Below, piece after piece: positions 13,196-28,387 of a stretch of DNA of 64,000 bases (the first letter of the stretch is position 1; every line of letters begins with the position of its first letter). Origin of the DNA: Whitmania pigra (Eukaryota > Annelida > Clitellata > Hirudinida > Haemopidae); the NCBI GenBank assembly GCA_021613335.1, contig JAJTWR010000296.1, positions 592,501-656,500 on the forward strand, written 5' to 3'. The notes beneath the pieces are model-generated. The model was given only the letters and a program-made list of their open reading frames with translations. It did not search any database and had not been told where the DNA came from. The translations under genes and the position numbers were made by a program.

Positions 13196-15480
13196 TACAA
13201 ATACTAATTGTATTAATATTTGTATATTAATAATTATTATGTTATTATACTACATATTATTATTATTATCATCATCATCATAAACGTGATATTAAGTCGA
13301 CGAGATCTGTCATTTTGAAGATACCTCCTTGACATGGATCTTTGATTTCTCATTGGAAGTTATAAATATGAATAATTCATTTTTGTTGTTTTGCTTTAAA
13401 ACCCGCTCAAACTGCCAACAATACTTTGCCCTTTGAACTTGTGACTCGTTGAGAATCCTTTATTTTGTAAAATGTTACTTTCGATTTAATTTTAATTCAG
13501 TTTAATTCATCTTGTCATTTTGTTCTTAAAACTCGGTGTTGATTTTCTGTTGACTTTTGTTTTACTGCCGCTTAATTATATTATTAATATTTGTATATTC
13601 GAAGGTTAATTTAATAAATTTAAATTTAAACTGCTTCAATTTAATAAAAAGTTAGCAATGTTGACGTAAATATTTTGTCTTTATTTGTGAAATTTAATGG
13701 TGAAATTTCTATGTCTAAATAATAAATGTTCTTAAATAAGTTCGTCCCAATACGGTGAAATATCCAAAATATTCAGTAAAATAAATTTAATTAAATAACT
13801 AATAAATAATTATTTTGATATCCGAAAGTAATATTACTATTACCGAATTATCAATGGCACTTAGATATATTTTATTTAAAATAAATTTTAATCGTTTGAA
13901 ATATCAATGACATTAAAATATATTTTATTTAAAATGGTTGATTGCCTCTGGTGAATCCCCAAAACCAAAGATATCGCATCGTTTCATCTTTCATGAAACA
14001 CCATTACGTCATAAGTGTTCGGTCACCTGCAATTTCTGTCCCTTATTTCCAAATAAATAACTTAGAAAATATTTAATATTAAAAATCAAATTAATTTAAC
14101 AGAAAAATAAATGTGCAAAATCTTTATTTAGATATTTAATTAATGGATCAAAGATGCTTTAAGAATTACTTATTTTTCAAGGGGATTATTCAAAATCATT
14201 TCAGGAAGTTTTCAGGAATTTTCTCAGAAGGAGGCTTCTTCCTCGAAAATGAAGAAATTGAAACATCAACAACCAATTAATTTATTTATTATGTTCAATT
14301 AAATAATTAATTTATTTTAATAAAAACTTAAAATAAATAAATAAATAATCAACTCAATCAATGAAATGTAACTACTTAGCCCACTAACTTATTTACTTGT
14401 AATATAACTTTTAAAATTAAGCAGCTTAAATAACAATAAGCCTTCCTTCAGAAGTTCATAAATTCTGGAAACATCCTGGAAAACTTATCCAAGCAGATGC
14501 AACCCCTGTCAAAGCACGTGACAATTGAGTGAACATATTTGGAATGGATGCCAACAACAGGTGAAAACATTTGCTGTTTTGAACGCTAATTAATCCTCAC
14601 GTCGCCCTGGAATATCCAGGTGGAAATAAGGAAGGAACTGAAAGGAGATGAAGATGATGTCTAAGATGAAGATGGTGATGACTGTGGTGATGATGATGAT
14701 GATGGTGAAGATGGTGATGACTGAGGTGATGATGAGGATGGTGATGATAATTACGGACATGATTATGATGATCGAGGTGATGATAATGATGTTGACAATG
14801 ATGTTGATGATGATGATGATGATGATTGAAGTGCTAGATGGAAAGATTGTTTAGAAAAAGTGTGTCATCCACGACACACAAGAAGCGTAAAAGTGCACTC
14901 TTTTACAAACTCAATGACTTTCATTTTTGTTTAAATAAGCAACAAATCTTTTTCATTTATTATCAAAACGTTAATCTCTTAATTAAACCAAGCTTAACTT
15001 TTTTTAATCCTAAAGAATGAATTATTCAAACTTGGACTTTAAATAATTTAAAAATTTAATAAAGAAATTATTAACTTTGAGAAACTTTAAAATATTTTGC
15101 TTTAAACTTTAAAAAAAGTAATTAATTTTGCAGAAACAAAATTCATCTGAAAAAGGTTTTACTTTTTCCAGTATTTTTGAACAAAGTAATATTTAAACAT
15201 AAAAAATAGCCATAAATAAATATTTATTTTTCTAAAAAGAAATAAGGAAATAATGTCTTTAATTTAATTTTCTTTTAATTTCTACAAAATGAAACTCCAG
15301 TTTTCAGATTGCTTATCTTGGTTTTTATCATTTCAGGTGAAATAACGGGATATTTGTAATTTTAATTACTTATGCAAACGACCATAATAAATAAATTATA
15401 TTGAATATCAATATTATAACAACTATAATAAATCTATTACTTTTGTGACCCTCTTTTTGGTTTCAATAAACAAATAGAAA

Positions 15481-16140
15481 TAAAATATTACATTAAATAT
15501 CCACATTATAACAACCACAATAAATATATTACATTAAATATCCATATTATAACAACCACAATAAAATATTACATTAAACATCCATATTATAACAACCACA
15601 ATAAATATATTACATTAAATATCCATATTATAACAACCACAATAAAATATATTACATTAAACATCCATATTATAACAACCACAATAAATATATTACATTA
15701 AATATCCACATTATAACAACCACAATAAATATATTACATTAAATATCCATATTATAACAACCACAATAAAATATATTACATTAAACATCCATATTATAAC
15801 AACCACAATAAATATATTACATTAAATGTCCACATTATAACAACCACAATAAATATATTACATTAAATATCCATATTATAACAACCACAATAAAATATTA
15901 CATTCATATTATAACAACCACAATAAATATATTACATTAAACATCCATATTATAATAACCATAATAAATATATTACATTAAACATCCATATTATAACAAC
16001 CACAATAAATATATTACATTAAATATCCATATTATAACAACCACAATAAAATATTACATTCATATTATAACAACCACAATAAATATATTACATTAAACAT
16101 CCATATTATAATAACCATAATAAATATTTATGGTAAACAT
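15481..16140. repeat. 41-bp minisatellite, about 15-16 copies
   Basis: Tandem copies of a ~41-bp unit containing TATTACATTAAATATCC then ATATTATAACAACCACAATA. Variants carry AAACATCC for AAATATCC, AAAATATT for AAATATATT, and a deleted unit (ATTACATTCATATT) that occurs twice. A diverged copy lies upstream at about 15384-15440. The alternation of variant types looks like higher-order duplication of multi-unit blocks. Confidence 0.9.
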
Positions 16141-16683
16141 CCAGTGCTGGATGGGTGCGGAAATGAAACACGTGGCGTATCTTTTACCGCTTCGAATGGC
16201 AATTAGGAAAAAACAAGGATGATTTGCAGCACTCCTCCATGCTCCAATGAAGCGTAACATAAACAAGTTCCACTTCTGCCATCTTTTTTCCATCTGCCGT
16301 GAAGAGTTGTCAAAGAGGTTATTATTATTTCAGTGCTCCTTGCTGTGACGATGTCGCCAATCGAAGTCAAGCGTCAGAAATGACGTGCCAATTGTCATCG
16401 CAGTAAACGATATTCACTGAGAGGCTATTTAATGTATTAACATAATGTGGTTGAATAAATTAATTAGCATAAATGGTTGAACGAATGAACTAATTTATTA
16501 AATTAAATAAATAAATTCAAATGCGTGATTGATTAAATTGATTAGCATAAATAAGTTATGGAATTAATAAGTGAATTACGGAGTGGACGATGGAGAATGA
16601 TGACCTCACTGATGTAAGACGACAAACGATTGATTGAGGAATAAGAGATAGGCAGATGACTGCCTGGTGTGCATTTGTCTGGA

Positions 16684-16720
<37 letters not shown>

Positions 16721-17471
16721 CGATGATGACGATGACGGTGACGATGACGATAATGATGATGATGATGCGGAGAAGAAGGAGCAGGAAAATATAAATGCCA
16801 ATCATTACCAGCATCAGCGACATAATTAGCTACATTAATATAGACATCATGCAATTTTTTGCCTTATCACGATCATCATCATCATCACAACCGTCATCGC
16901 TATCGTCATCACCATCATCTTGAGCAGCAGAAGCTTAAGCTGATGGCATCCAGTTATAAATTGTTTTCCATCCATCTTTCCCATCATGACGTCATCTTGC
17001 ACCTACGTGAACCTTGCCAAGATAAAAATAAAAACAAGGAGAAATAAAATTGATGAGAAAAAAAACGAGACAACCCGAAACAAATTATTCATGGATGAGA
17101 AATTGAATTTACAATGATGATGAAAATATTATAATGAGTTTCTTATAATAATTAGTAATTTTAATATTAATATTATTAGTATTATAATGAGTTCATATCT
17201 CAATGAGTACTTTTATAATGAGTTCAATGAGTTCAATGAGAAATTATCAATATATTGGATACCACGATTTCATAAGTTTAATCCTCCTTCTTCATGTATT
17301 TCGTGTGAACACTGAACATTCAACCGCCAATCGATGAATAAGTTTCTGACATGATGATGATGGTGATGATGATGATGATATCCGAGCGAGTGATTAGAAA
17401 GATGACTTAATTAATTATTCATGACCTTCACACGTATGCATTACGTCACCATGGTGATCGATGGCAATGGA

Positions 17472-17776
17472 TTACTGGTCCTGGGTGAAGCCTGAGGATT
17501 CAAGTTGGCGCCGGTGATGATGTTGATGATGATGTTGATGATGAAAATGATGACGAGGATGATGATGATTGCGGTCAAGCGACAATGCAACAATAGCATT
17601 TTTCTCTATTATCGAGGACAAATGCTTTTCCAGACTGAATGTTTTAGCTGACGCAGCATCCATCAGTTGGTAGTGCTTCTTCTCCTGCGGAAGTAAATCC
17701 GCATGGAAAATAGTTCCATCTCTCAGCAGATATTCGTGCGTGTCAATGTCTCCATCATGGCGTCTTAGAAGCTCTC
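17472..17776 (-). CDS. Orphan exon, unidentified protein
   Basis: A continuous open frame on the minus strand runs from about 17776 down to a stop at 17472. Its first part has ordinary protein composition (DIDTHEYLLRDGTIFHAD, then LPQEKKHYQLMDAASAKTFS, then LEKHLSSIIEKNAIVALSLD) before it enters a His-rich microsatellite reading (from about 17570). There is no Met until MDAA at 17663, so this is more likely an internal or terminal exon than a whole gene; the true exon probably ends before the His run. It lies downstream of CBFB on the same strand and could be an extra 3' exon or a separate gene. I do not recognise the family. Confidence 0.35.
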
Positions 17777-17779
17777 ATG

Positions 17780-18560
17780 AGTATGGAACTTTTCAAAATC
17801 TTTTCATTCTCTGAGTTTTCAAGTTTTTTTTCTTAATATCACTTTCAATTTGCACTTTTCGTGGCATTTAAAATTCAGCTCTCAGTGTCAACATTTGCTT
17901 AAATATGATTAGTTAAAAAAAAAGATTGTTCAATTTCTGACGAAGCTTGAACTGGCGACATTTTACAAAGTTTTTTTTTAAATATAAATTTATAAATTAT
18001 AAATATAAACGTTATTTTCATTTTATCTTTTTAACGTTTTATTTTCAATTAAACGAATTTATTTTTTGAGATTTTATTAAACAAGATGTAATTTTATTAT
18101 GAGCAAGAATTTCAATTTCAAATCAAGAATTTTAAAATGAAAATAAACTCAAAACTTTCACTTTGAGAAAAACGAAATTCCACAATTGATAAAAATTTAA
18201 ACGGACTAGGGAGTAGAAACAAGATATTTTTTTTAGTAAAATTCAAACATTGAATTTAAAATTTAAAATTAGAAATGTTGGATTTGAATAAGTAATTTAA
18301 ACAATTCTCAAATAAAGCTGTTTAAGAACCAGCAAAATGGATTAAAATCTTTTGAGAAAATTGGAACAACTGTTCTTGTTAGCGTTAGGTTTTGATTAAG
18401 CTTGATAGATTAATGATCATGGTCAGTCAATCAGTTCATTCAACCAGAACAAGAAGGCGAACAGCAACAAAACCTCGCTTGAGATGTTATTGAAACACGA
18501 AAAAAAAGCACCTTAAGGATGAAAACTAAAATTAAGAACGATTAACAAACATTAAAAAGT
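17780..18560. other. AT-rich spacer
   Basis: Nothing codable seen. It is AT-rich with homopolymer A/T runs and lies between the orphan exon and the 3' end of CBFB. Confidence 0.5.
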
Positions 18561-18566
18561 GTTTTT

Positions 18567-18572
18567 TTTATT
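18567..18572 (-). promoter_or_regulatory. Candidate CBFB polyadenylation signal
   Basis: AATAAA on the minus strand, 8 bases beyond the stop of one possible CBFB tail frame (18580) and about 40 bases beyond the stop of the alternative frame (18611). Confidence 0.4.
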
Positions 18573-18579
18573 TTTAAAC

Positions 18580-22382
<3,803 letters not shown>

Positions 22383-24590
22383 TGCTACAAAGTTTAATGA
22401 GTTCAATGAGTGAGTGACTGAGTGAGTGGTTGAAGGGCAATTATTGATTGTCTTTGTCCTAAAGTAAAAAAATAATGTTCTGGCATGCATTTTATTACAC
22501 AATGTTTTACTGCCTTGTTCAATTCAATGACAATGGTTGCAATAGAAGTGGCGCAATGACGACGATGATGATTCTAAAATGATAGATGGTTAGACAAATG
22601 CTGTTTCATTAAAAAATAAGCACATTATTTTTGCCAGTTGCAAGCTCAGGGAATTTTGTTCCGCTTTGCTAGTTTCGCATCTCCCTCTCAAATTTCGAAG
22701 TACATTTAATATGCTGCATTTCAAAATAAATTCTAAAATGGTAGAGTTTACATTATTGCGTTAAAAAGGAAAAAGGTATCAATTCAAGTGTTTATTAAAT
22801 TTTCAAGCAAATGGACCTAGTGAATAATGGATTCCTAGCATCAAAATGCTTCCATGTTTTTTTTCTCAAGCGAAATGGTCGGCATGAGAGTCGCTTCATT
22901 GAATTAGTTATAAGCTTAGTACATGCTACCGAGTGTTTTCAGAGACTTCCGAGAGTCAAATTTATTCGAATATCAAAATAAACATTAATTTTCATAAAAT
23001 AGACAAAAAATCCGAAATAAGCAGGAATCCTGTGTCTCTTGAGGATATTTTTAGTTGAAGATTTGTTGTGTTGAAGCTGCAAGTCACCAAAGCTTAATAA
23101 AAATTTACGGCTTGGCGCTAATTCAGGGACCTTTCGAGGAATTCGATATGGAAACCAAACCACGTTCTAAATATGAAATCTCTAAATATGACTTACTCAG
23201 CCATCGGAACAACTAATTCGCAAAATACAAATCAGAAATTGTTGTTGACAGCGTACAACTTAAAAGTAATCATGGCTTGAAAAATAAGGTTTCCTACCTC
23301 GACGTGAGTTAGCAAAGAAACTCTGAAAATCTTCTAAAACGGCGCTCACTTCTTCGTACACAATAAAAACGATGGCACGGTAATTTACAGCGGCTTGTAA
23401 AGAATTCTTTTGGCCTGTTTGGACCGCCCTCCATTCAAAGATGTATCGAACCCCTAATTTGGCAAGTTGATATACAACTTGAAACGTTTTTGGAGAATGT
23501 GATTGGTAAAAACCTTTGTCCAAAAAAGTGCAGACATCATTCATTGGAAGCTAACTTAAGACGCTCAGGTTCCAAGTTACTTCCTGTACCGGATTTTGCC
23601 TTTCGCCATTGGCTGAATCACAAATTGCATATTCATCACTTAATGGCCAACCATTTTTGAGGGAGATGTGTAATTCTTAGAATGTTGTGGATGCTAGATT
23701 AGAGGCTTTTCGTTTAAGGAAATTTTGAAACCATGAGCTGATTAACTTTGAGCGCACGAAATCCACATTTTTAAATTCGAGAAGAAATAGCTTAGAAAAC
23801 CCCCAAGTTTTTAAGTTGAGTCAGCCGTTTTTTTTCTTAGAAACGTGTATCTATTCGTAAACAACCTATTTATTATTATCTAGGCAGCATTGCTATTACG
23901 AATTTTTGAACCACAACGAAGTCACAATTCTTGTGAGTAAATAAAACTTCAACATAATGCACGGGGAATACGGACGTTTGATCATAATCTTCGTTAGTAA
24001 GTACACACGACGAATGCTCGACAAAAAGCATTTTTATTTGGGTCCGCTATGCATTTCCATCAATCGATGATAGAAACCAAAAAAACGCGGCTTGGGTACA
24101 ATCACCTAAGCAATGGCTGACAACCTGCATACCTGCGACAGTATTTCACGCAATCCCACGAAGCGCAGGCCTGACGTTAACTACAGCTGGGATTGTTTCG
24201 GCTGACTCACTCACTACAACCAAGCAATCAACGGAAAGAACTCATTCTGCACACTACTCGTCTGCAAACACTTTAAAACAAAACACATGTACTCAGAGAC
24301 ACTATCCCATCATTGGGTCATGCTTACTCCCCTCCAAGATGGCAACATGTCGCCCCAACAATTTCCATTCTATCATGAACAACTGTGACTCGAGGCAAAC
24401 GATCATTGACTCTCAGACAACAAATAACCAGTTATTTAATAGTTTCCATAAAATATTTCCCTCGTATCGGTCGAGGTATGTAGAGGCAGAAGTCCAACGG
24501 AAACATTCTTCAGGGAAAATAGTCCACAATTGTGTCCCATTTTAATTGACCTCCATCTGCAAGCATAACAAAAACTTCAGGAGATCAAAA
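22383..24590. other. Spacer between CBFB and ALYREF
   Basis: This contains the presumed CBFB promoter and 5' UTR at the left. There are two weak minus-strand exon candidates, described separately for 23298-23544; the other is at about 22990-23160. Nothing on the plus strand is convincing. Confidence 0.4.
23298..23544 (-). CDS. Possible first exon of an unidentified gene
   Basis: An ATG at 23544 opens 82 residues of ordinary composition (MNDVCTFLDKGFYQSHSPKT at the start, YRAIVFIVYEEVSAVLEDFQ later), followed by a good donor (G|GTAGGAAAC) at 23297. A second open stretch at about 22990-23160 on the same strand (VVWFPYRIPRKVPELAPSRK) has a plausible acceptor, but its phase does not join directly. 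I recognise neither, and both could be chance ORFs or remnants of a mobile element. Confidence 0.25.
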
Positions 24591-25800
24591 TCAGTTTGTA
24601 AGCGAACATCTCAGAGGCGAGACCTTGTACGCGTCCAACTGGGCATCGAGCTGTTCCTTGGAGGGTACAGATTCCATCAAACCAATCTTGCCACCTCGTC
24701 TTCCTCTGAAGTTCCCCCTTAATTCAAAGATTGATAAAATTCATTTGAGATTATGCTCAACCTCTGCCATATAATGTCATAAAAATAATGTCTTTACTGA
24801 ACATTACTCTCACTATTTTCATTGGTGATTCGCAATTTAAATTCTAAAACACACCTATATGGTTAACTTTGCAATTAGAATTACCTGTTGAAATTGCCTC
24901 TCAAATTGCTGTTCTGATACAAAGGCTTCTGATTCTGCATGTTGCTAAATTGGTTAATCAGAATAATTTTCATTGGACGACCTGCATGCAACAAATTAAC
25001 TCAGTTCAACAAAAAGCATCGAAAAAGACAATGGAAAACCACCGTCGAGGGGCACATTATTGTATTGGCTCATGGCTTTGATGGCATCCCCTTGGTATTC
25101 ATACACTACTTCAGCAGTACCCAATGATCTGCCATTGGCATCGTAGTGCAATGAAGACCTCTTCAATGGTCCAAACTCGGAGAATAGCTCCTGTTGAATT
25201 AAAGATTTAACTGTGGAGAGAACATTTTGCTTTAAACTCAAATAATTCCAAGTGAATTGTTAAGTCAATGTGATAATGAACAAGTGAATTGAATGTGTTC
25301 CAAGCACCAACAAAATCAAGTCATAACAGATTAGAATAACTCACGAGGATGTCAGAATTGTTCACATTGAAATCGAGGTTCGATATAAGAAGTCTTCCAT
25401 TACGGCTAAAACTAGAATTGAATCTACCACCATTTAGAGGGTTCCAGGTCTTTAAAGAAACCAATTTATTTTCAGTCAGGTTATCAGCATCATTGGCAAA
25501 TTTTCAAGCTTGCAATTCAAGGTAAATTAATGACAGCATGGTCCAACAAAATCAAATATTTACACGAAAACTTGATTTTTCTCCAACATTGCCATTTACG
25601 TTATAAGGCTTTCCAATTCCACCATCCCTCTGAATTCTTGCTCCATCACGACCTCCGGTGAAATTTAAGCTAAAGCTTCTCGTGGTTCCACCTCTTCCAA
25701 ACCCTCTACCTCTAATTCTTCTACCTCTTGATTTAAATGAAAAACTCCCTGACTGCCTAATTATATCATCAAGACTCATATCAACTTTATCTGACGCCAT
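24591..25800 (-). CDS. ALYREF: mRNA export adaptor ALYREF / THO complex subunit 4
   Basis: Exons: 25564-25800, 25345-25449, 25043-25190, 24885-24981, 24591-24717; 237 aa, all phases close. ALYREF is the TREX component that binds spliced mRNA and hands it to the NXF1 exporter in the nucleus. The N-terminal UAP56-binding motif [10 protein letters not shown] is followed by an RG-rich segment ([15 protein letters not shown]). The RRM has RNP2 LLISNLDF at about residue 98 and RNP1-like [10 protein letters not shown], then VPLDGRPMKI. The C-terminal UAP56 motif [12 protein letters not shown] is present. The C-terminal RGG stretch is short ([11 protein letters not shown]), making this slightly smaller than the human protein. 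It sits between CBFB and WDR33 on the same strand. Confidence 0.96.
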
Positions 25801-26880
25801 CTTTACTTCTTGATAACAACAATCGGGGATGGTAGTGTCAAAAAATCCTAAGTAATTTTAATTCTATTTAGGTTATGGTCACAATTTTAATGAATTATAT
25901 TATAAATGATTTTTTTTAAACAAAATTTTAAATTTAAATCTGTTTTACATTGTGAAATTCACAAGTGCGAATGAATGAAGACAAAATTATCAGAGTTTTG
26001 GGGATGTCCTCGACTGTTTGTAGAGTCTTTCTAAAAAAAAAACAATTTTCACTCTTCGCTTGAAAATTTGTCTAGCTATCTAGAATCCAACCAAAATATA
26101 ATGATCAACAAAACTACTTGATCCTTGACGCATAGGCGTCATTAGGAGAGTCTATCCGGGTTTGCACCACTTTAGGGTTGACACCAAAATCTCAATCATC
26201 TTTATATGTTATGATGAATATCAGAAGTATTCAACTACATTTCATGAAAGGTCAAATTTAGCTGTTGCCTGGTGACCAAGGTTGAAAAGTGACTTTGAAA
26301 TCAGTTGTTGTTATTTATCTGTAATCGAACCTTATTTATTTATTTGATTATAGTCCTTTGCATAAGTGAGATGATTTTGGCTAGTAATCGAACCATATGC
26401 CAGTACCTTTTATATAAACTGTCTTTAGTTTTATTGCTTCACTTATTGATGTTATTATTCTTTTAACATAGTTAGTGTAACGAAACTTACTAACTACATC
26501 TAAGTAATTAATTAATTATAAATTACATATTTTTATACTTACGCTAGCGTAACACTTGGGCGCCACCAGTTTTTTTCATTTTGTTTGCGTAAGCAAAGTT
26601 ACGCTTGCAATGATAATTTGATGATGAATGGGTTAGTAAAGATGCTTGTTAATGTGGAATTGATAAATAAAAGTTGATTAACCAAGCTATTGCTGTCCAA
26701 ATCATCTCAGTTATGCAAAGAACTATAATCAAATAAATAAATAAATAAATAAACAAGCTATTGCTAATATTCGATGTTTGCACAGACCCACGCCTACTGG
26801 ATATCTGAGTATAATTTTATTTTTTGTCTGCTTTACATTTTTGTTAGTTTGGTTTCAGTTTGAAATGAACAAAGTACATT
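25801..26880. other. Spacer holding an inverted-repeat element
   Basis: No gene seen. The left part should hold the ALYREF promoter. The 26331-26752 segment is bounded by inverted repeats, described separately. Confidence 0.5.
26331..26752. mobile_element. Probable MITE-like element with ~50-bp inverted repeats
   Basis: The left arm (26331-26380) reads ATTTATTTGATTATAG, then CCTTTGCATAAGTGAGATGA. The right arm (about 26698-26752) is its near-exact reverse complement, with only a few mismatches. The ~320-bp interior is AT-rich and non-coding and includes a perfect 14-bp palindrome TTACGCTAGCGTAA near 26543. CAAGCTATTGCT occurs on both sides of the right arm (26684-26695 and 26755-26766). No transposase is encoded. 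A cruciform-forming non-mobile sequence is the alternative. Confidence 0.55.
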
Positions 26881-26896
26881 GAATGTCAATTAAGGA

Positions 26897-26902
26897 TTTA
26901 TT
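26897..26902 (-). promoter_or_regulatory. WDR33 polyadenylation signal
   Basis: AATAAA on the minus strand about 45 bases beyond the WDR33 stop codon, which would make a very short 3' UTR. Confidence 0.6.
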
Positions 26903-26944
26903 AAAATGTTAAATACGACTAATTATAAAACATCCATTTAATAT

Positions 26945-28387
26945 TTAGGCCGTACGGAGGCATTTGGCTTTGTGGCTGTCATCTTCCGAATCCTCGCGCT
27001 GTCTTTTAAGGGAAGAGAGAGGCTGTCCCTTTATACTTAGGGGCGGTAAGTCTAGTCCAGGGATCGTAAAGGCACCTGAAAATTCATTAGGTTCATCTTC
27101 ATGTTTTGTCTCAGTAACTCCATCTTGATCGTCGTCATATTCTTCATTTGTGGTTAGAATGTTGAGGTTATATCGGTCTCTCATTCGATCGCCTAGTCTG
27201 TTTCTAGTCCAAAATTTGGTCGAATGATCGTTTGAACCGGAAACAAGAACATGACCCACTGGGTGCCAATCAAGACTCCAAATAATGCCATCGTGAGCGT
27301 TATTAATGCCTCCGATTGGTCGGTTGTGACTTTTCATCCAATACTTGATGGACCCGTCTGACCCTCCACTGGCAAAAAGATTTGGATGAATGGGATGCCA
27401 AGCAGCTGTCATTACTTCTTTTTCATGTCCCTTGAATATTTGAATGGGCTCCTTTCTGTTACGGAGATCAAACAGCATCAGAACATGATCTCTTGAGGCT
27501 GTCAGCAATAGATTTTCATCCTGATTCCACTTCAGGTCCATCACCGGACTTTTGTGAGCATATATAGTTTCGATGCATTCTCCTGAGCCGGCATCCCACA
27601 GTTTAACAGGCAGGTTAGAATCCTTACTTCCAGACGCAATGATTTTCAGGTGTGGATTCCAGTCGATGCATCTGACTTCTGAAAGATGTCCTTTGAATAT
27701 TAGTTCTTCTTTGAATGTCTCGAAATCCCACATTCTTACTGTGTTATCATCTGAGCCTGAGGCGAACTTGCAATCAGATGGACTAAAAGTGAGACAGCGC
27801 ACAGCGTCGTCGTGAATCTGATACATTTTGACGCTGTTCATGGTGCTCTGCCAGTATTTCACGAATCCCTGGTGGTCGGCTGAGATCATCCACTGACCGC
27901 TATGGCTCCACTCCATGGCTCTGACTGCAGAGTTGTGAGCTACCTGGATGGTCTCGAAGCTGAAGGCCTTTCCGTCCCAGAGCGTAAATTCTCCGCTTGA
28001 GGATCCGGTTATCATCCTCTTTCCTTCCGGAGTCCATCTGACACAGGTTATTGGAAATTTGTTTCTGTTTGTTGCCGTCCTAACCAGTCGTGTGCATATG
28101 GAATTGGCTGGTTTGTTGTCGAATGCCGATGGCGGCAGCATAAGAATATTGTACAGGGGTTCTGGTTGGAAGGCCCACCTATCTCTGTAGTCTCTTTCAT
28201 GAATATCTCTGTGCAGCCAATTGATAACCGAAGATTGGTATTCCACGATTTTTCTAACGCCTACTTTCATTCTCAAGTGTTTCCCGTCAAATTTCACCGG
28301 CCCAGAGGGAGCCGTGTTTTGGGTATTGTCAACTTTCAGATGAGACTTTTCTCCATCACTTGCGACCTTTGATTTTGCAGTTGTCAT
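26945..28387 (-). CDS. WDR33: WDR33 / Pfs2, cleavage-and-polyadenylation WD40 subunit (480 aa, intronless)
   Basis: WDR33 is the CPSF subunit that, with CPSF30, reads the AAUAAA signal in nuclear pre-mRNA. The N-terminal segment (FDGKHLRMKVGVRKIVEYQS, then RDIHERDYRDRWAFQ) is the conserved region before the propeller. Seven WD blades span about residues 110-400, with clear ASGSDDNTVRMWD, LLTASRDHVLMLFD and VSGSNDHSTKFW ends, then the family linker NRLGDRMRDRYNLN. A short acidic tail with IPGLDLPP follows, ending at residue 480. The long collagen-like Gly-Pro tail of vertebrate WDR33 is absent, so the size matches yeast Pfs2 (~465 aa). The whole gene is one exon although nearby genes are split. 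A standalone short gene or a retrocopy of a short transcript are both possible; the frame is intact. Confidence 0.95.
   Translation of the reverse strand: MTTAKSKVASDGEKSHLKVDNTQNTAPSGPVKFDGKHLRMKVGVRKIVEYQSSVINWLHRDIHERDYRDRWAFQPEPLYNILMLPPSAFDNKPANSICTRLVRTATNRNKFPITCVRWTPEGKRMITGSSSGEFTLWDGKAFSFETIQVAHNSAVRAMEWSHSGQWMISADHQGFVKYWQSTMNSVKMYQIHDDAVRCLTFSPSDCKFASGSDDNTVRMWDFETFKEELIFKGHLSEVRCIDWNPHLKIIASGSKDSNLPVKLWDAGSGECIETIYAHKSPVMDLKWNQDENLLLTASRDHVLMLFDLRNRKEPIQIFKGHEKEVMTAAWHPIHPNLFASGGSDGSIKYWMKSHNRPIGGINNAHDGIIWSLDWHPVGHVLVSGSNDHSTKFWTRNRLGDRMRDRYNLNILTTNEEYDDDQDGVTETKHEDEPNEFSGAFTIPGLDLPPLSIKGQPLSSLKRQREDSEDDSHKAKCLRTA

Larger units (their letters stand above)
12846..17471. other. 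AT-rich intergenic region
   Basis: No supported gene. The receptor 3' UTR lies at the left, with an AATAAA at 13190-13195. The region then holds a GAT-rich run at 14640-14830, the minisatellite at 15481-16140, GAT/CAT runs at 16684-16765 and 16870-16920, and a CRE palindrome TGACGTCA at 16987-16994. The ORFs seen here are repeat-driven. Confidence 0.6.

Noticed and set aside
15481..16140. Regular repeats suggesting a CRISPR-like array
   Set aside because: Units are directly tandem with no unique spacers, in an animal genome; it is a minisatellite.
24869..25127. Plus-strand ORFs at 24.9-25.1 kb
   Set aside because: They are antisense to ALYREF exons 3 and 4, whose splice phases and RRM sequence are clear.
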